Assembly: GCF_023169885.1 (NCBI RefSeq)
Contig: NZ_AP025516.1
Coordinates: forward strand, 2,304,501 to 2,368,500
Source: Desulfofustis limnaeus
GTDB lineage: Bacteria; Desulfobacterota; Desulfobulbia; Desulfobulbales; Desulfocapsaceae
Direction: 5' to 3'
DNA length: 64,000 nucleotides
Shown here: one piece after another, positions 26,532 to 35,610 of the stretch
Numbering within the stretch: the first letter of the stretch is position 1
Layout: each line of letters starts with the position of its first letter
Made by a program: the position numbers and the translations under genes
The notes under the pieces: generated by a model
Told to the model about the DNA's origin: nothing
Databases searched by the model: none
Seen by the model: only the letters and a program-made list of their open reading frames with translations

Positions 26532-28259
26532 ATGAATCGACACATGCAGCAGCGGCCCGCACTGAATTGCATTCTCCCCACGCTCTTTTTTCTGATTCTT
26601 CTTATCTCTTCAGGCTGTTCGGTCAAAGACAATCTCACCTGGCTGGACAACGGCATCTTTTCCCCTGAAGAAACATCCATGGCCGAACAGGATCCTGATC
26701 TGCAGCCGGTGGCGGTCGAATCGGAGATCTGTCTCGACCAGGAGTTGGAGGCGCTGGCCTCGACGGGAACCTGGGAGTCTCCGCAGACACCGCACCTCAC
26801 CACGGCGGCTGAGGCACAGAAGCCGGCCGAGATTCAGTATGACTTTCCGGTGGTGGTCAATCGCCAGGTGGAAATGTATCTGGATCTCTTTCAAGGCAAA
26901 TTACGCCCCTACTTCAGCCAATGGTTGAGCCGTTCCGGCCGCTACCTGCCGATGATCCACGCCGAGTTGGAAGCAGCCGGCCTGCCCCTTGATCTTGCCT
27001 ACCTGTCGATGATCGAGAGCGGCTTCAGCCAACGCGCCTTGTCTCGCGCCAAGGCCGTCGGTCTCTGGCAATTCATGGCTGGCACCGGCCGCGATTACGG
27101 GCTGTCTGTTTCCCGCTACCTCGACGAACGACGCGATGCCGAAAAATCCACCCGGGCCGCCGTCTCTTACCTGAAGCACCTGTACAACGAGTTCGGTGAC
27201 TGGTATCTGGCTGTGGCCGCCTACAACGGTGGCCCAGGGACCATGCGCAACGCCATGAAGCGAACCGGTTGCGCCGACTTCTGGAGAATCGCCCAAAGCA
27301 ACCACCTGCACCTGGAAACAAAACGCTACGTGCCGAAGTTGATCGCCGCCATCATCATCTCCAAGGATCCCGAACGCTACGGTTTCACCAATATAGCCTA
27401 TGAACCGCCACTGACCTACGAAACCCTCGCCGTGGGACCCGGCCTCGATTTTCAGGCAGCCGCCCTGCTCACCGGTTCCGACACCTCGCTTCTCAAGCAA
27501 CTCAACCAGGAATTGCTCAGCGGCAAGACACCGCTTGACTGTGAGCAGTACGAATTGAAGATCCCCACGGGGACCCGGGAAGTGGCCGAGCGCAATCTGC
27601 CACGGCTGCACACTGTTGCCAGTACCGACTACAAAACACACATCGTTCAGAAAAACGAAACGCTGTCTCAGATCTGCAGGAAATACAACATCAACACCAC
27701 CACGCTGCTCAAGGTCAACAATCTGACCAGCAACAAGCTGCAAATCGGCAAACGCCTCCGTATCCCCTATCGGACCATTGCCTATCGCCTCCTACCGGAA
27801 GGCATCGATCCGCGCTCGGCGGCGGGCGACGCCTTGGTGATGCATACGGTCAAACGGGGGGAGACGGTCTCCAAGATCTCTCGCCAATACCAGGTTCCAC
27901 CCGAACTCATCGTCTCCTGGAACGGCCTGTCCAGTGCGCATCAGATTACCGCCGGGCAGCAATTGGCGCTCTATCTGGGGGGCAGCGATGCGGGTAGCGG
28001 GGCTCAAGAAGTGCAGTCGGCATCCCGTGACGACAGAACCGACGAGGCGAGGGTGATGGTTCTTGCCGCCACCAAGAAGCTGCCGCCTGAGCAGGAAAAG
28101 CCGGTCGATTCGGCACGCTGGTACAAAGTACGCAATGGCGATTCCCTGTGGACCATCGCCCGGCGATTCAATACCTCGCCAAACGATATCAAAAAGTGGA
28201 ATAATCTGAAATCAAACGTCATTCACCCCGGCCATCGCCTCAAGCTGATCGATGTCTAA
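26532..28259 (+). CDS. mltD: MltD-like LysM lytic transglycosylase lipoprotein
   Basis: About 575 residues. Lipoprotein signal with lipobox SSGC, then an SLT domain (about 110-260) with the catalytic Glu in LSMIESGFSQRALS and AVGLWQFMAGTGRDYGL, plus AVAAYNGGPGTMRNAM. Three C-terminal LysM repeats bind peptidoglycan (THIVQKNETLSQICRKY, HTVKRGETVSKISRQY, YKVRNGDSLWTIARRF). It cleaves glycan strands to 1,6-anhydro ends. I chose the ATG at 26532; the frame is open to an ATG at 26451. It is divergent from the long PBP, a sensible synthesis and turnover pairing. Confidence 0.92.
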   Translation: MNRHMQQRPALNCILPTLFFLILLISSGCSVKDNLTWLDNGIFSPEETSMAEQDPDLQPVAVESEICLDQELEALASTGTWESPQTPHLTTAAEAQKPAEIQYDFPVVVNRQVEMYLDLFQGKLRPYFSQWLSRSGRYLPMIHAELEAAGLPLDLAYLSMIESGFSQRALSRAKAVGLWQFMAGTGRDYGLSVSRYLDERRDAEKSTRAAVSYLKHLYNEFGDWYLAVAAYNGGPGTMRNAMKRTGCADFWRIAQSNHLHLETKRYVPKLIAAIIISKDPERYGFTNIAYEPPLTYETLAVGPGLDFQAAALLTGSDTSLLKQLNQELLSGKTPLDCEQYELKIPTGTREVAERNLPRLHTVASTDYKTHIVQKNETLSQICRKYNINTTTLLKVNNLTSNKLQIGKRLRIPYRTIAYRLLPEGIDPRSAAGDALVMHTVKRGETVSKISRQYQVPPELIVSWNGLSSAHQITAGQQLALYLGGSDAGSGAQEVQSASRDDRTDEARVMVLAATKKLPPEQEKPVDSARWYKVRNGDSLWTIARRFNTSPNDIKKWNNLKSNVIHPGHRLKLIDV

Positions 28260-29544
28260 CCGCGGGCTCGGCCCCGCTCTTTCCCGCAGCCTGCCGGCAG
28301 ACCTTACCGCTGCCGGCACCGTTCTGCCCGGCAATGTATACCAGTCTATGAACCAACCCAGTTTTCCCGCTCGGGACTATGCCCCAGATGTCCATGTGCT
28401 CGAGGATGGCCAACGAACCATCCTGCTTATCGGTACGGCTCATGTCTCCCGTCAATCGGTCGATCTGGTCAACTCGGTCATCACCAACGAAAAACCCGAT
28501 TGCGTGTGCCTGGAGTTGGACGATAAACGGTTTACCGCCCTCAACGATGAGCAGCGCTGGCAACACCTCGATCTGAAGACCATCATCAGGAACAAGCAAT
28601 TGTCGACCCTGCTGGTGTCGTTGCTGATGGCTTCCTACCAGAAGCGGCTGGGAGATCGTCTCGGGGTTTCACCCGGCGCCGAATTGATGGCCGGAGCCAA
28701 GGCCGCCGAAGCGGTGGGCGCCCGGGTCCACCTCTGTGACCGCGACATTCGCGTCACCATGCGCCGGGCCTGGAAATCGACCTCGTTTCTGCGCAGGATG
28801 TACCTGCTCTCATCGCTGTTGGCCAGTCTTTTTGATACCGAGACCATCGACGAGAAGAAGCTCGAAGAAATGAAGAACCATGACAGTCTCGGCGATCTCA
28901 TGGCGGAATTGGGGGAGGCCTTGCCGGAGTTGAAACGGGTTCTGATCGACGAACGCGATATCTACCTGGCAGAGAAGATTAAATCCGCACCCGGTTCGAG
29001 GATTGTTGCCGTGGTTGGTGCCGGCCATGTGGCCGGGATCAAACGGTGCTGGCCCACCGACCAGCGGTCGCAACTGCCGGCCTTAAACGAGATCCCGCCG
29101 GTTTCCAGAATGTGGAAGACCATCGGCTGGCTGATCCCCCTGCTCATCCTTTCGTCAATCGGCTTGATCGGCTACCGCCATGGCCTGCAGGAGGCCGGGG
29201 ACAATATCATCTTCTGGATACTGGCCAACGGCATCCCCTCGTCCATTGGGGCATTGATCGCCCTGGCTCACCCGGCAACCACCATCAGCGCTTTCGTCGC
29301 CGCCCCTCTCACCAGCCTCACCCCGGTGATCGGAGCCGGTTATGTCACCGCTTTCGTACAGGTGATGATGCGACCGCCGGTGGTTCGGGAGTTCGAGACG
29401 GTCACCGAGGATGTGGCCACTTTTTTCGGCTGGTGGCGCAACAAACTGTTGCGGGTCTTTCTCGTGTTTTTGTTGACCAGCCTCGGTTCGGCCATCGGGA
29501 CCTACGTGGGAGGCTTCGAGATCTTCACCAATCTGGCCGGCTGA
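28252..29544 (+). CDS. TraB/PrgY-family membrane protein
   Basis: 430 residues. The N-terminal domain has the TraB signature LIGTAHVSRQSVDLV (GTxH) near residue 60, conserved EKPDCVCLELDD, and VVGAGHVAGI at about 245, motifs of the EreA/TIKI-like fold. The C-terminal third has four to five membrane helices (WLIPLLILSSIG, FWILANGIPSSIGALIAL and others). Function in bacteria is largely unknown; related domains are proposed metalloproteases. The start overlaps mltD by eight bases; an internal ATG at 28348 is equally possible. Confidence 0.85.
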   Translation: MSNRGLGPALSRSLPADLTAAGTVLPGNVYQSMNQPSFPARDYAPDVHVLEDGQRTILLIGTAHVSRQSVDLVNSVITNEKPDCVCLELDDKRFTALNDEQRWQHLDLKTIIRNKQLSTLLVSLLMASYQKRLGDRLGVSPGAELMAGAKAAEAVGARVHLCDRDIRVTMRRAWKSTSFLRRMYLLSSLLASLFDTETIDEKKLEEMKNHDSLGDLMAELGEALPELKRVLIDERDIYLAEKIKSAPGSRIVAVVGAGHVAGIKRCWPTDQRSQLPALNEIPPVSRMWKTIGWLIPLLILSSIGLIGYRHGLQEAGDNIIFWILANGIPSSIGALIALAHPATTISAFVAAPLTSLTPVIGAGYVTAFVQVMMRPPVVREFETVTEDVATFFGWWRNKLLRVFLVFLLTSLGSAIGTYVGGFEIFTNLAG

Positions 29545-29576
29545 ATCAGTCGACCCCAGGAGTAAAGAGACAGCAT

Positions 29577-29909
29577 ATGACCACTGACACCAAGAAAAAA
29601 CCGCCACGGCCGCTCACCAACGATCAGAAAAAGCAGCTACGCCGTTACGGGCACGCACTGAACCCGCTGGTGAACATCGGCAAGGAGGGTCTGACGGCCA
29701 CGGTACTGCAGGAAATCGATACGTCGCTGCAGATCAACGAACTGATCAAGGTGAAACTTCTCAACACCGCACCACTCGACAAGCACCAGGCATCCCTGGA
29801 AATTCCGGCGCACACCGGCAGCGTTCTCGTCCAATTGATCGGCAAGACACTGCTTCTCTATCGTCCGAACCCCAAACGTCCCAAAGACAAGCGGATCATC
29901 GTACGTTAG
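29577..29909 (+). CDS. yhbY: YhbY-type CRM-domain RNA-binding protein
   Basis: 110 residues: a single CRM domain with LTNDQKKQLRRYGHALNPLVNIGKEGLT, containing the GxxG-like loop, and IGKTLLLYRPN at the end. Family members associate with pre-50S ribosomal particles. AGGAG lies 14 bases and AAAGAGA nearer the ATG. It is tandem with the TraB gene. Confidence 0.9.
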   Translation: MTTDTKKKPPRPLTNDQKKQLRRYGHALNPLVNIGKEGLTATVLQEIDTSLQINELIKVKLLNTAPLDKHQASLEIPAHTGSVLVQLIGKTLLLYRPNPKRPKDKRIIVR

Positions 29910-29960
29910 TCGGACGGTCGCCGGCAGACTCACCCAGGATCGGTCAACGGTCAGCGAGCG

Positions 29961-30368
29961 CTATTTGGCTTCGGTGGGATAACCGTTATCGTCCCATAGG
30001 CGCCAACCGCCCTTGAGGGCAAAGACCGACGTAAAGCCACGATCGGAAAGCATCCGTGCCACACTGGCACTGGTGGCCTCGTTCGGTCAGGCACAATAGA
30101 GAACGATGGTTTTCCTCTGGTCGTAACGGTCGGCCCACGAAGCGACATCGCCCGGATTCTCACGGATCGCGCCGCGAATTTTCCGATCGCTGTTCCTCCA
30201 GTCCCCGCCGGTACGCACGTCGATAACCACTACCTCTTCGGACCCCAGTCGCTCAAGGAGAGCCTGCTGCTCCATGATCAACCGGTCGGCGGCCGCCAGC
30301 GGCAACGCCCAACCGATGGCCACCGAGCAAATCATGAGCACGAGCCATTTGATCATATCAATCCCCAT
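29961..30368 (-). CDS. exported rhodanese-like protein with in-frame TGA at the catalytic Cys (probable selenoprotein)
   Basis: Read through the TGA at 30087-30089, the frame encodes 135 residues ending at TAG (29961-29963). A signal peptide (MIKWLVLMICSVAIGWALPLAAA) precedes a rhodanese domain: VVVIDVRTGGDW, then IVLYCA-U-PNEATSASVARML, then FALKGGWRLWDDNGYP. U is residue 94 and occupies the active-site cysteine position of the YCxCPNEATS loop. Reading frame and family similarity continue intact for 42 codons after the TGA, and a SECIS-like hairpin follows at the right distance. Conventional gene calling would stop at 30087 and lose the active site. A nonsense mutation or sequencing error is the alternative. 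The protein would transfer or bind sulfane sulfur or selenium in the periplasm. ATG at 30356 and GTG at 30395 are alternative starts. Confidence 0.78.
30054..30073 (-). promoter_or_regulatory. bacterial SECIS-like stem-loop
   Basis: In the mRNA, GUGCC and GGCAC (5 bp) enclose the loop AGUGU, with CC/GG continuing the stem past one bulged A. The loop starts 22 bases after the UGA and has G as its second base. This fits the published bSECIS constraints (stem, short apical loop with an early G, loop about 16-37 bases from UGA). Confidence 0.6.
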
Positions 30369-30473
30369 TGTCAATTGTTCCCTGAAGGCGATCACCGCTT
30401 GGGTGAGCGTGGTTAAAATATAAGAACGGTTCCCAGCGCTGTCTCTGGCAAAACTCAGTTTCGTTGATTCTGC

Positions 30474-30502
30474 TTGACCTTCACCGGCACGGTCGGTAAA
30501 TT
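30474..30502 (+). promoter_or_regulatory. sigma70-type promoter of the CoA-transferase gene
   Basis: TTGACC (30474-30479), 17 bases, TAAATT (30497-30502). The palindrome at 30500 overlaps the -10, suggesting repression. Confidence 0.55.
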
Positions 30503-30526
30503 GTCGACAATTGCAGTATCGACAAT
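30500..30526. promoter_or_regulatory. candidate operator: ATTGTCGACAAT palindrome plus repeated TCGACAAT
   Basis: A perfect 12-bp palindrome (30500-30511) followed seven bases later by a second TCGACAAT (30519-30526). Position at the -10/+1 region fits a repressor site; the regulator is not identified. Confidence 0.5.
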
Positions 30527-30577
30527 AGTCTTACAGGGCGCCTGCGCCCACTCACCGCTCACAGGAGGATCGTCCGG

Positions 30578-31792
30578 ATGAACAGGGGATTGGAAGGAAT
30601 CAGGGTCATCGAGGTCGGCGGCGCTTTCGCCATGCCACTTGTCGGTATGCTCATGGGCAGCTGGGGGGCCGAAGTCATCCATATTGAACCGCCGAAACGC
30701 GGCGACCTGCAGCGCTATCTGCTGGCCGGCGGCATGGCCGGTTGGGCGCGTCCGCACCACGTCAACTACATCTGGGAACATGTGGATCGTAACAAGAAAA
30801 GCCTCACCGTCAACCTGGGCTCCGAGGAGGGGCAAAAGATCATCCACGACCTGGTGGCCGGCGGCGACGTGTTTCTCAACAACCTGCGCCCATACGAGAT
30901 GGAAAAATTCAATCTCGGGTATCAAACCCTGCAGGCGGTCAACCCGCGCATCATCTACGCCAACTTGACCGGTTATGGGCTGCGCGGCCCTGATAAAAAC
31001 GTCGGCGGGTATGATTCGGTCGCCTTTTGGGCCCGCAGCGGGGTCATGGATCTGATGCATGAGGCGGACATCGCTCCGAACATCTCGAGGCCGGCCTATG
31101 GCGACTCCATCACCTCGCAAAGCCTGTTGGCCGGGGTCATGGCCGCCCTATTCATCAGGGAACGCAGCGGTGTCGGCCAGGAAGTCGAGGTCTCCTTGTT
31201 TCAGACGGCAACCTTTGCCTTGGGGACCGACATCTCCGGTTGTCTGATTAGCGGGGAAGACTCGGTACGACCCTCGCGGCGGACTATGGGCAACCCGATC
31301 CGCAACATCTACCCCACCAGCGACCAGCGCTGGATCATGCTCGGCATGACCAACTCCCAACACTACTGGCCGTCCTTCTGCCAGGCCGTCCAGCAACCGC
31401 ACTGGGAACATAACCCCCGCTTCGCCACTCAGGAAGCCCGAGCCGCCAACGCTGCCGAGCTGGTCAAACTGATCGAGGAAATTTTCCTGACAAAAGCCTA
31501 TGGTCAATGGGTCGACATACTCAACAGCAACAAGCTGATCTGGTCGCCGGTGCAGACCCCGCTGGAAGTGGTCACCGACGAACAGGCGGTCGCCAACGAC
31601 TTTTTCGGCGAATGGGACCATCCGACGTACGGTCCGATCAAGCTGCTCAACAACCCCATCAAGTTGTCCAAATCCCCTGCCGAAAATCGTTGCAAGGCAC
31701 CGGAATTGGGGGAACATACGGAGCAGATCTTGACGGAGCTGGGGTATTCCAGGCGCGATATCGACCAACTCCGGGCCGACGGCATCGTCTAA
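30578..31792 (+). CDS. CaiB/BaiF family III CoA-transferase
   Basis: 404 residues. It begins LEGIRVIEVGGAFAMPLVGMLMGSWGAEVIHIEPP, the usual family III N-terminus, with the catalytic Asp region at VGGYDSVAFWARSG (about residue 150) and GVMAALFIRERSGVGQEVEVSLFQTA. These enzymes move CoA between carboxylic acids without a covalent ping-pong anhydride pool. GGAGG stands eight bases before the ATG. No acyl-CoA dehydrogenase, ligase or mutase gene is adjacent, so the substrate cannot be named. Its promoter carries a strong palindromic operator candidate. Confidence 0.9.
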   Translation: MNRGLEGIRVIEVGGAFAMPLVGMLMGSWGAEVIHIEPPKRGDLQRYLLAGGMAGWARPHHVNYIWEHVDRNKKSLTVNLGSEEGQKIIHDLVAGGDVFLNNLRPYEMEKFNLGYQTLQAVNPRIIYANLTGYGLRGPDKNVGGYDSVAFWARSGVMDLMHEADIAPNISRPAYGDSITSQSLLAGVMAALFIRERSGVGQEVEVSLFQTATFALGTDISGCLISGEDSVRPSRRTMGNPIRNIYPTSDQRWIMLGMTNSQHYWPSFCQAVQQPHWEHNPRFATQEARAANAAELVKLIEEIFLTKAYGQWVDILNSNKLIWSPVQTPLEVVTDEQAVANDFFGEWDHPTYGPIKLLNNPIKLSKSPAENRCKAPELGEHTEQILTELGYSRRDIDQLRADGIV

Positions 31793-31874
31793 CCCCCAAA
31801 GTTCTGGGAGGCGCAACCAACCAAGCAAACCCTCGACGTGGCAACAACAATGGTCGGGCATCATGGGAGGGTCT

Positions 31875-31958
31875 CATGGTCGGGTCTCTGCAAACCGTCT
31901 GCCAGCACTACCCGTCGCCTCCTCGGTAAAAGATGGGTACGCTTGAACCGGATGAACC
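31875..31958 (+). repeat. fold-back repeat family, copy C (right half)
   Basis: The sequence from GGTCGGGTCTCTGC to CGGATGAACC (31949-31958) aligns with the right arm of copy B: CCAGCA-CCC-TCGCCTCC, GGTACGC-TGA and CGGATGAACCT are shared. There is no clear left GGTTCATC arm and no T-tract. It lies between two converging genes, so it is not a leader here. A direct repeat ATGGTCGGG precedes it. Nothing else is seen between 31793 and 32015. Confidence 0.6.
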
Positions 31959-32015
31959 TGAATTTCTGGGAGAGAGGCAGGCAGGCGGGATTGCCAGCAG
32001 GCCATGGCGACCGAA

Positions 32016-32789
32016 TCAGTCCAAGGAGAAGAGACGGGTCGGCTGCCACTGGCTGGCAATATCAAGCAGTACCGCCATTTCTCCGGATGACAGAACGGCG
32101 CGCGCTTCCTTAAAGGCAATTTCCGGCAGGTTATTGGTTTCGCTGAGGTGTGCCAACACCACCTGCTGCAACCCGTCATGGCGAAGAGCGGCCAGCAGGC
32201 TCGCGGCGTCGGTGTTGGACAGGTGACCTCGATTGGAACGTACCCGCTGCTTGAGCGGCAACGGGTACGGGCCGTTCTGCAGCATCTCCTGGTCATGATT
32301 GAACTCGAGCACCAGGGCATGGCAACCGCTCAGACGACGCTCGATCAGACGCGAGGCGATCCCGGTATCGGTGCAGATACCAAGGCGGTGGGTGCCGTCT
32401 TCGACGATAAAGCCAACCGGATCACCGGCATCGTGGGAGATAGAAAAGGAGCGAATCCGCAGGTCGCGGCAGATGATGGTATCGCCGGTCTGAAACTCGT
32501 TTCGCTGAGCCAGCTTGGTCAAGGTCGTGCCGGCCCCCCGGAAGGTCGGGGCATTGGCGAATACCGGCAGCCGACAGCGCCGCGACAGCACCCCGATTCC
32601 GGCGATATGGTCCTGGTGTTCGTGGGTGACAAAAAGAGCGGCGAGCCGATCCGTATCCCGGTCGATGAGCCGAAGCCGCTGGGCAATCTCACGTCCGGAA
32701 AAACCGCCGTCAACGAGAATCGCGCATTCGTTGGTCTCAATATAGATACTGTTGCCGCGGCTGCCGCTGCCCAGGACCGCAAAGCGCAT
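32016..32789 (-). CDS. metallo-beta-lactamase-fold hydrolase (YycJ/WalJ-like)
   Basis: 257 residues. MBL fold with LGSGSRGNSIYIE at the N-terminus, metal motif FVTHEHQDHIAGI (HxHxDH), SHDAGDPVGF and TDTGIAS, and a C-terminal VVLAHLSETNN histidine strand. This pattern fits the YycJ/WalJ group, proposed 5'-exonucleases. Its ATG shares one base with the dut stop (TGATG), so the two are coupled. Confidence 0.87.
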   Translation of the reverse strand: MRFAVLGSGSRGNSIYIETNECAILVDGGFSGREIAQRLRLIDRDTDRLAALFVTHEHQDHIAGIGVLSRRCRLPVFANAPTFRGAGTTLTKLAQRNEFQTGDTIICRDLRIRSFSISHDAGDPVGFIVEDGTHRLGICTDTGIASRLIERRLSGCHALVLEFNHDQEMLQNGPYPLPLKQRVRSNRGHLSNTDAASLLAALRHDGLQQVVLAHLSETNNLPEIAFKEARAVLSSGEMAVLLDIASQWQPTRLFSLD

Positions 32790-33265
32790 CAGCGTACGCC
32801 GGTGTGTCCGAAACCGCCGTCTCCCCGCTCCGTTTCGTCGAGACGGTCGCGGAGCATCAATCGAGCGGTGGCGACCGGGGCCAGCACCAGCTGGGCGATC
32901 CGATCGCCTCGTTGAATGCGAAAGACCTCGTGGCCAAGGTTGATCAGGGCGATCTTCACCTCACCGCGATAATCGGCATCGATGGTGCCGGGACTGTTGA
33001 TCAGGGTGATGCCGTGGCGAATGGCCAGGCCGCTGCGCGGCCGCACCTGCAATTCATAGCCACCCGGCACAGCTACCGCCAACCCGGTGGGAACAAGGGC
33101 CCGTTGGCCCGGCTGCAGCAGCTGGTCGCCATCAACTGCGGCGCACACATCCATGCCGGCCGATCCGGCTGTCTCGTATGATGGCAGCGCCAGGTCGGCG
33201 GTTCGTTCCGGCTCAAGCCAGCGGATGGCAACCGCCACCGCCGCGGGAGATGAATGCATCGTCAT
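32789..33265 (-). CDS. dut: deoxyuridine 5'-triphosphate nucleotidohydrolase
   Basis: About 158 residues, trimeric dUTPase. All five motifs are present: [26 protein letters not shown] (catalytic Asp), RGDRIAQLV and [10 protein letters not shown]. It hydrolyses dUTP to dUMP and PPi, keeping uracil out of DNA and feeding thymidylate synthesis. I chose the ATG at 33265; another ATG two codons later has better spacing to AAGG. It follows the pnp terminator and is coupled to the MBL gene. Confidence 0.93.
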   Translation of the reverse strand: MTMHSSPAAVAVAIRWLEPERTADLALPSYETAGSAGMDVCAAVDGDQLLQPGQRALVPTGLAVAVPGGYELQVRPRSGLAIRHGITLINSPGTIDADYRGEVKIALINLGHEVFRIQRGDRIAQLVLAPVATARLMLRDRLDETERGDGGFGHTGVR

Positions 33266-33288
33266 CGCCTTGAGGGACCCTTGAGAGA

Positions 33289-33326
33289 GGGAAACTGCCG
33301 CCGCGTGCAAGCGACGGCAGTTTCCC
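33289..33326 (-). terminator. 12-bp stem-loop downstream of pnp
   Basis: GGGAAACTGCCG and CGGCAGTTTCCC form a perfect 12-bp stem around a 14-base loop, between pnp and dut. On the minus strand TCTCTC follows rather than a T-run, so it may be a partial terminator or a processing or stability hairpin. Confidence 0.6.
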
Positions 33327-33360
33327 GGCACAGAGGTTTTAAAGGTTAGCGAAGGGCCGT

Positions 33361-35439
33361 TCAGTCCTGCAGCAGGGCCTTACGGCTCAAACGGATGCGA
33401 CCGCGACCGTCGATCTCGAGCACCTTCACCTCGATCTCGTCGCCTTCCTTGACCACATCAGTTACTTTATTGACCCGTCCCTTATCGAGTTCCGAGATGT
33501 GAACGAGCCCGTCCGTACCCGGCAGAATCTCGACAAACGCTCCGAAATCCTTGATCGTTTTGACCACACCCTTGTATACGGCACCGATTTCAGGTTCGGC
33601 GGTGATGGTCTTGATCCGGTACAGCAGTTCCTCGAAGTTACCGCCATCTACGGTGAATATCTTGACCAGGCCGCTGTCCTCCACCTCGATCTTGGCGTCA
33701 TAGTCGGCGGACAACTCCTTGATAACCTTGCCGCCGGGGCCGATCAGATCGCGGATCTTGTCGGGGTTGATATGCAATGAGTGGAACTTGGGCGCGTAGG
33801 AAGAAATCTCCTTGCGCGCCTCGGCAATGCCCTTGCTCATTTCCCCGAGGATATGCAACCGGCCGCTCTTGGCCTGGGCCAGTGCTTGGCCCATGATGGC
33901 CCGGTCGACGCCGGCGATCTTGATATCCATCTGCAGGGAGGAAACGCCTTGCGCCGTCCCGACCACCTTGAAATCCATGTCGCCCAGGTGATCCTCGTCG
34001 CCGAGGATGTCGGAAAGCACTACCACCCGGTCATCCTCCTTGATCAGCCCCATGGCGATACCCGAGACCGGCGCGCTGATCGGCACACCGGCGTCCATCA
34101 GCGCCATGCTGCCGCCGCAGACCGTGGCCATGGACGAGGAGCCGTTGGACTCAAGGACCTCGGAAACGACTCGGACGGAATAGGGGAAGTCCGCTTCTGC
34201 CGGCAAGACCGCTTCGAGGCCGCGCATGGCCAGCGTTCCGTGGCCGATGTCGCGCCGTGACGGACCGGTCATGCGCCGCACCTCGCCGACACAGAACGGC
34301 GGGAAGTTATAATGGAGCATGAACCGCTTGTTCTCTTCGCCGCCCAGGGTCTCCACCCGTTGCTGATCACGTTCGCTGCCGAGAGTGGCGGTGACCAGCG
34401 CCTGGGTTTCGCCGCGGGTAAACAGGGCTGAACCGTGGGTTCGTGGCAGATAACCGGCTTCGCAGCTGATGGGGCGGATTTGATCGAAGGCGCGACCGTC
34501 GATCCGCCGTCCCTGGTCGACGATCATCGCCCGCATCTGCTGCTTGCGATATTTCGACAGGAGTTCGCCGATCTCACCGGCGCGGAGGCCCTCGGGATCG
34601 AGTTCCGCAGCGATTGCAGCGAGCAGTTCATCGTAGGCGCGGCCGCGCTCGATCTTATCGGCCGTGGCGATGACCGTTGCCATAGGCACAGAGGCCCGCT
34701 CGACAATCTGCTGATAGAGGACCTCGTCGATCTCTTTCTTCTCCACCGAGCGTTTTGCTTTGCCGCTGGTCGACTGCAGCTGCTTTTGAATCTCCACCAA
34801 CGGCTGCAGTTGCTGGAAGGCGAAGAAGATGGCGTCGAGGACGACCTCTTCGGGCAGAATATCGGCCTTGCCTTCCACCATTACCACCGCATTGTCGGTA
34901 CAAGCGACGACGATATCCATCGCCGATCGCTTCAACTCTGAAGTGGTCGGGTTCATCACGAAGGCCCCGTCGATATAGCCGACTCGACCACCGGCCACCG
35001 GCCCGGCAAAGGGGATATCCGACAGGACCAGCGCGCAACTGGCTCCGGTCAGGGCCAGCATGTCAGGTTCATGCTCCTGGTCGGCTGAAAGCACCGAGGC
35101 AATGACCTGGGTCTCGGCGTAATAGCCGTCGGCAAACAAGGGCCGCAGCGGCCGATCGATGATCCGGCAGGTGAGGACCTCGCGATCGCTCGGCCGGCCG
35201 ATTTCACGGCGAAAGTAGTTGCCGGGAATCCGGCCGACGGAGGCGAGCTTTTCCTGGTACTCGATGGTCAGCGGCAGGAACCCCATCTCCGGCTTGTTTC
35301 GTTTTTCACCGACCGCCGTCACCAATACGACGGTCTCGCCGCATCGTACGACTACGGATCCGGAGGCTTGCTTTGCCAGTTTACCGGTTTCGATCGAAAT
35401 GGTGGTGTTACCAACGGTGGCTTCAACTGTTTGCATCAT
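33361..35439 (-). CDS. pnp: polynucleotide phosphorylase
   Basis: 692 residues, full length. Two RNase PH domains ([14 protein letters not shown] near the start; [32 protein letters not shown] in the second core) enclose a helical linker. A KH domain ([20 protein letters not shown]) and an S1 domain ([23 protein letters not shown]) follow. It degrades RNA 3' to 5' by phosphorolysis and is a degradosome core. GGAG precedes the ATG. Order rpsO-terminator-pnp is the common bacterial arrangement. Confidence 0.97.
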   Translation of the reverse strand: MMQTVEATVGNTTISIETGKLAKQASGSVVVRCGETVVLVTAVGEKRNKPEMGFLPLTIEYQEKLASVGRIPGNYFRREIGRPSDREVLTCRIIDRPLRPLFADGYYAETQVIASVLSADQEHEPDMLALTGASCALVLSDIPFAGPVAGGRVGYIDGAFVMNPTTSELKRSAMDIVVACTDNAVVMVEGKADILPEEVVLDAIFFAFQQLQPLVEIQKQLQSTSGKAKRSVEKKEIDEVLYQQIVERASVPMATVIATADKIERGRAYDELLAAIAAELDPEGLRAGEIGELLSKYRKQQMRAMIVDQGRRIDGRAFDQIRPISCEAGYLPRTHGSALFTRGETQALVTATLGSERDQQRVETLGGEENKRFMLHYNFPPFCVGEVRRMTGPSRRDIGHGTLAMRGLEAVLPAEADFPYSVRVVSEVLESNGSSSMATVCGGSMALMDAGVPISAPVSGIAMGLIKEDDRVVVLSDILGDEDHLGDMDFKVVGTAQGVSSLQMDIKIAGVDRAIMGQALAQAKSGRLHILGEMSKGIAEARKEISSYAPKFHSLHINPDKIRDLIGPGGKVIKELSADYDAKIEVEDSGLVKIFTVDGGNFEELLYRIKTITAEPEIGAVYKGVVKTIKDFGAFVEILPGTDGLVHISELDKGRVNKVTDVVKEGDEIEVKVLEIDGRGRIRLSRKALLQD

Positions 35440-35482
35440 CTATGTCTCCACATTCCAGATCCAGAGTGGACCCGGATTTTTT

Positions 35483-35506
35483 CCGACCAACACAATCTCC
35501 GGTCGG
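35483..35506 (-). promoter_or_regulatory. stem-loop in the pnp leader
   Basis: CCGACC and GGTCGG form a 6-bp stem about 45 bases before the pnp start. In other bacteria PNPase controls its own mRNA through a leader hairpin; that function here is inferred only. Confidence 0.35.
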
Positions 35507-35610
35507 ACTTTACTACATCAATGAAATGATCTTCGATAATTTCATCACGGACCATTCCGCCCCATTGCGAAATGGCATGCTTCATCACAACAACAATGTC
35601 CATCGGGGAA

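Noticed and set aside
30087-30395. Rhodanese as a 102-residue truncated pseudogene ending at the TGA
   Set aside because: The 42 codons after the TGA keep rhodanese similarity and frame, and a SECIS-like hairpin follows; selenocysteine insertion explains the data better than decay.
31875-31958. GEMM-type c-di-GMP riboswitch (GCAAACC segment)
   Set aside because: The paired elements and conserved GGGACGC/GGTAGC core are missing, and the site lies between converging genes.
31838-32113. 91-residue plus-strand frame between the CoA-transferase and MBL genes
   Set aside because: It consists of repeat copy C plus antisense of the MBL gene; no ribosome binding site or family.
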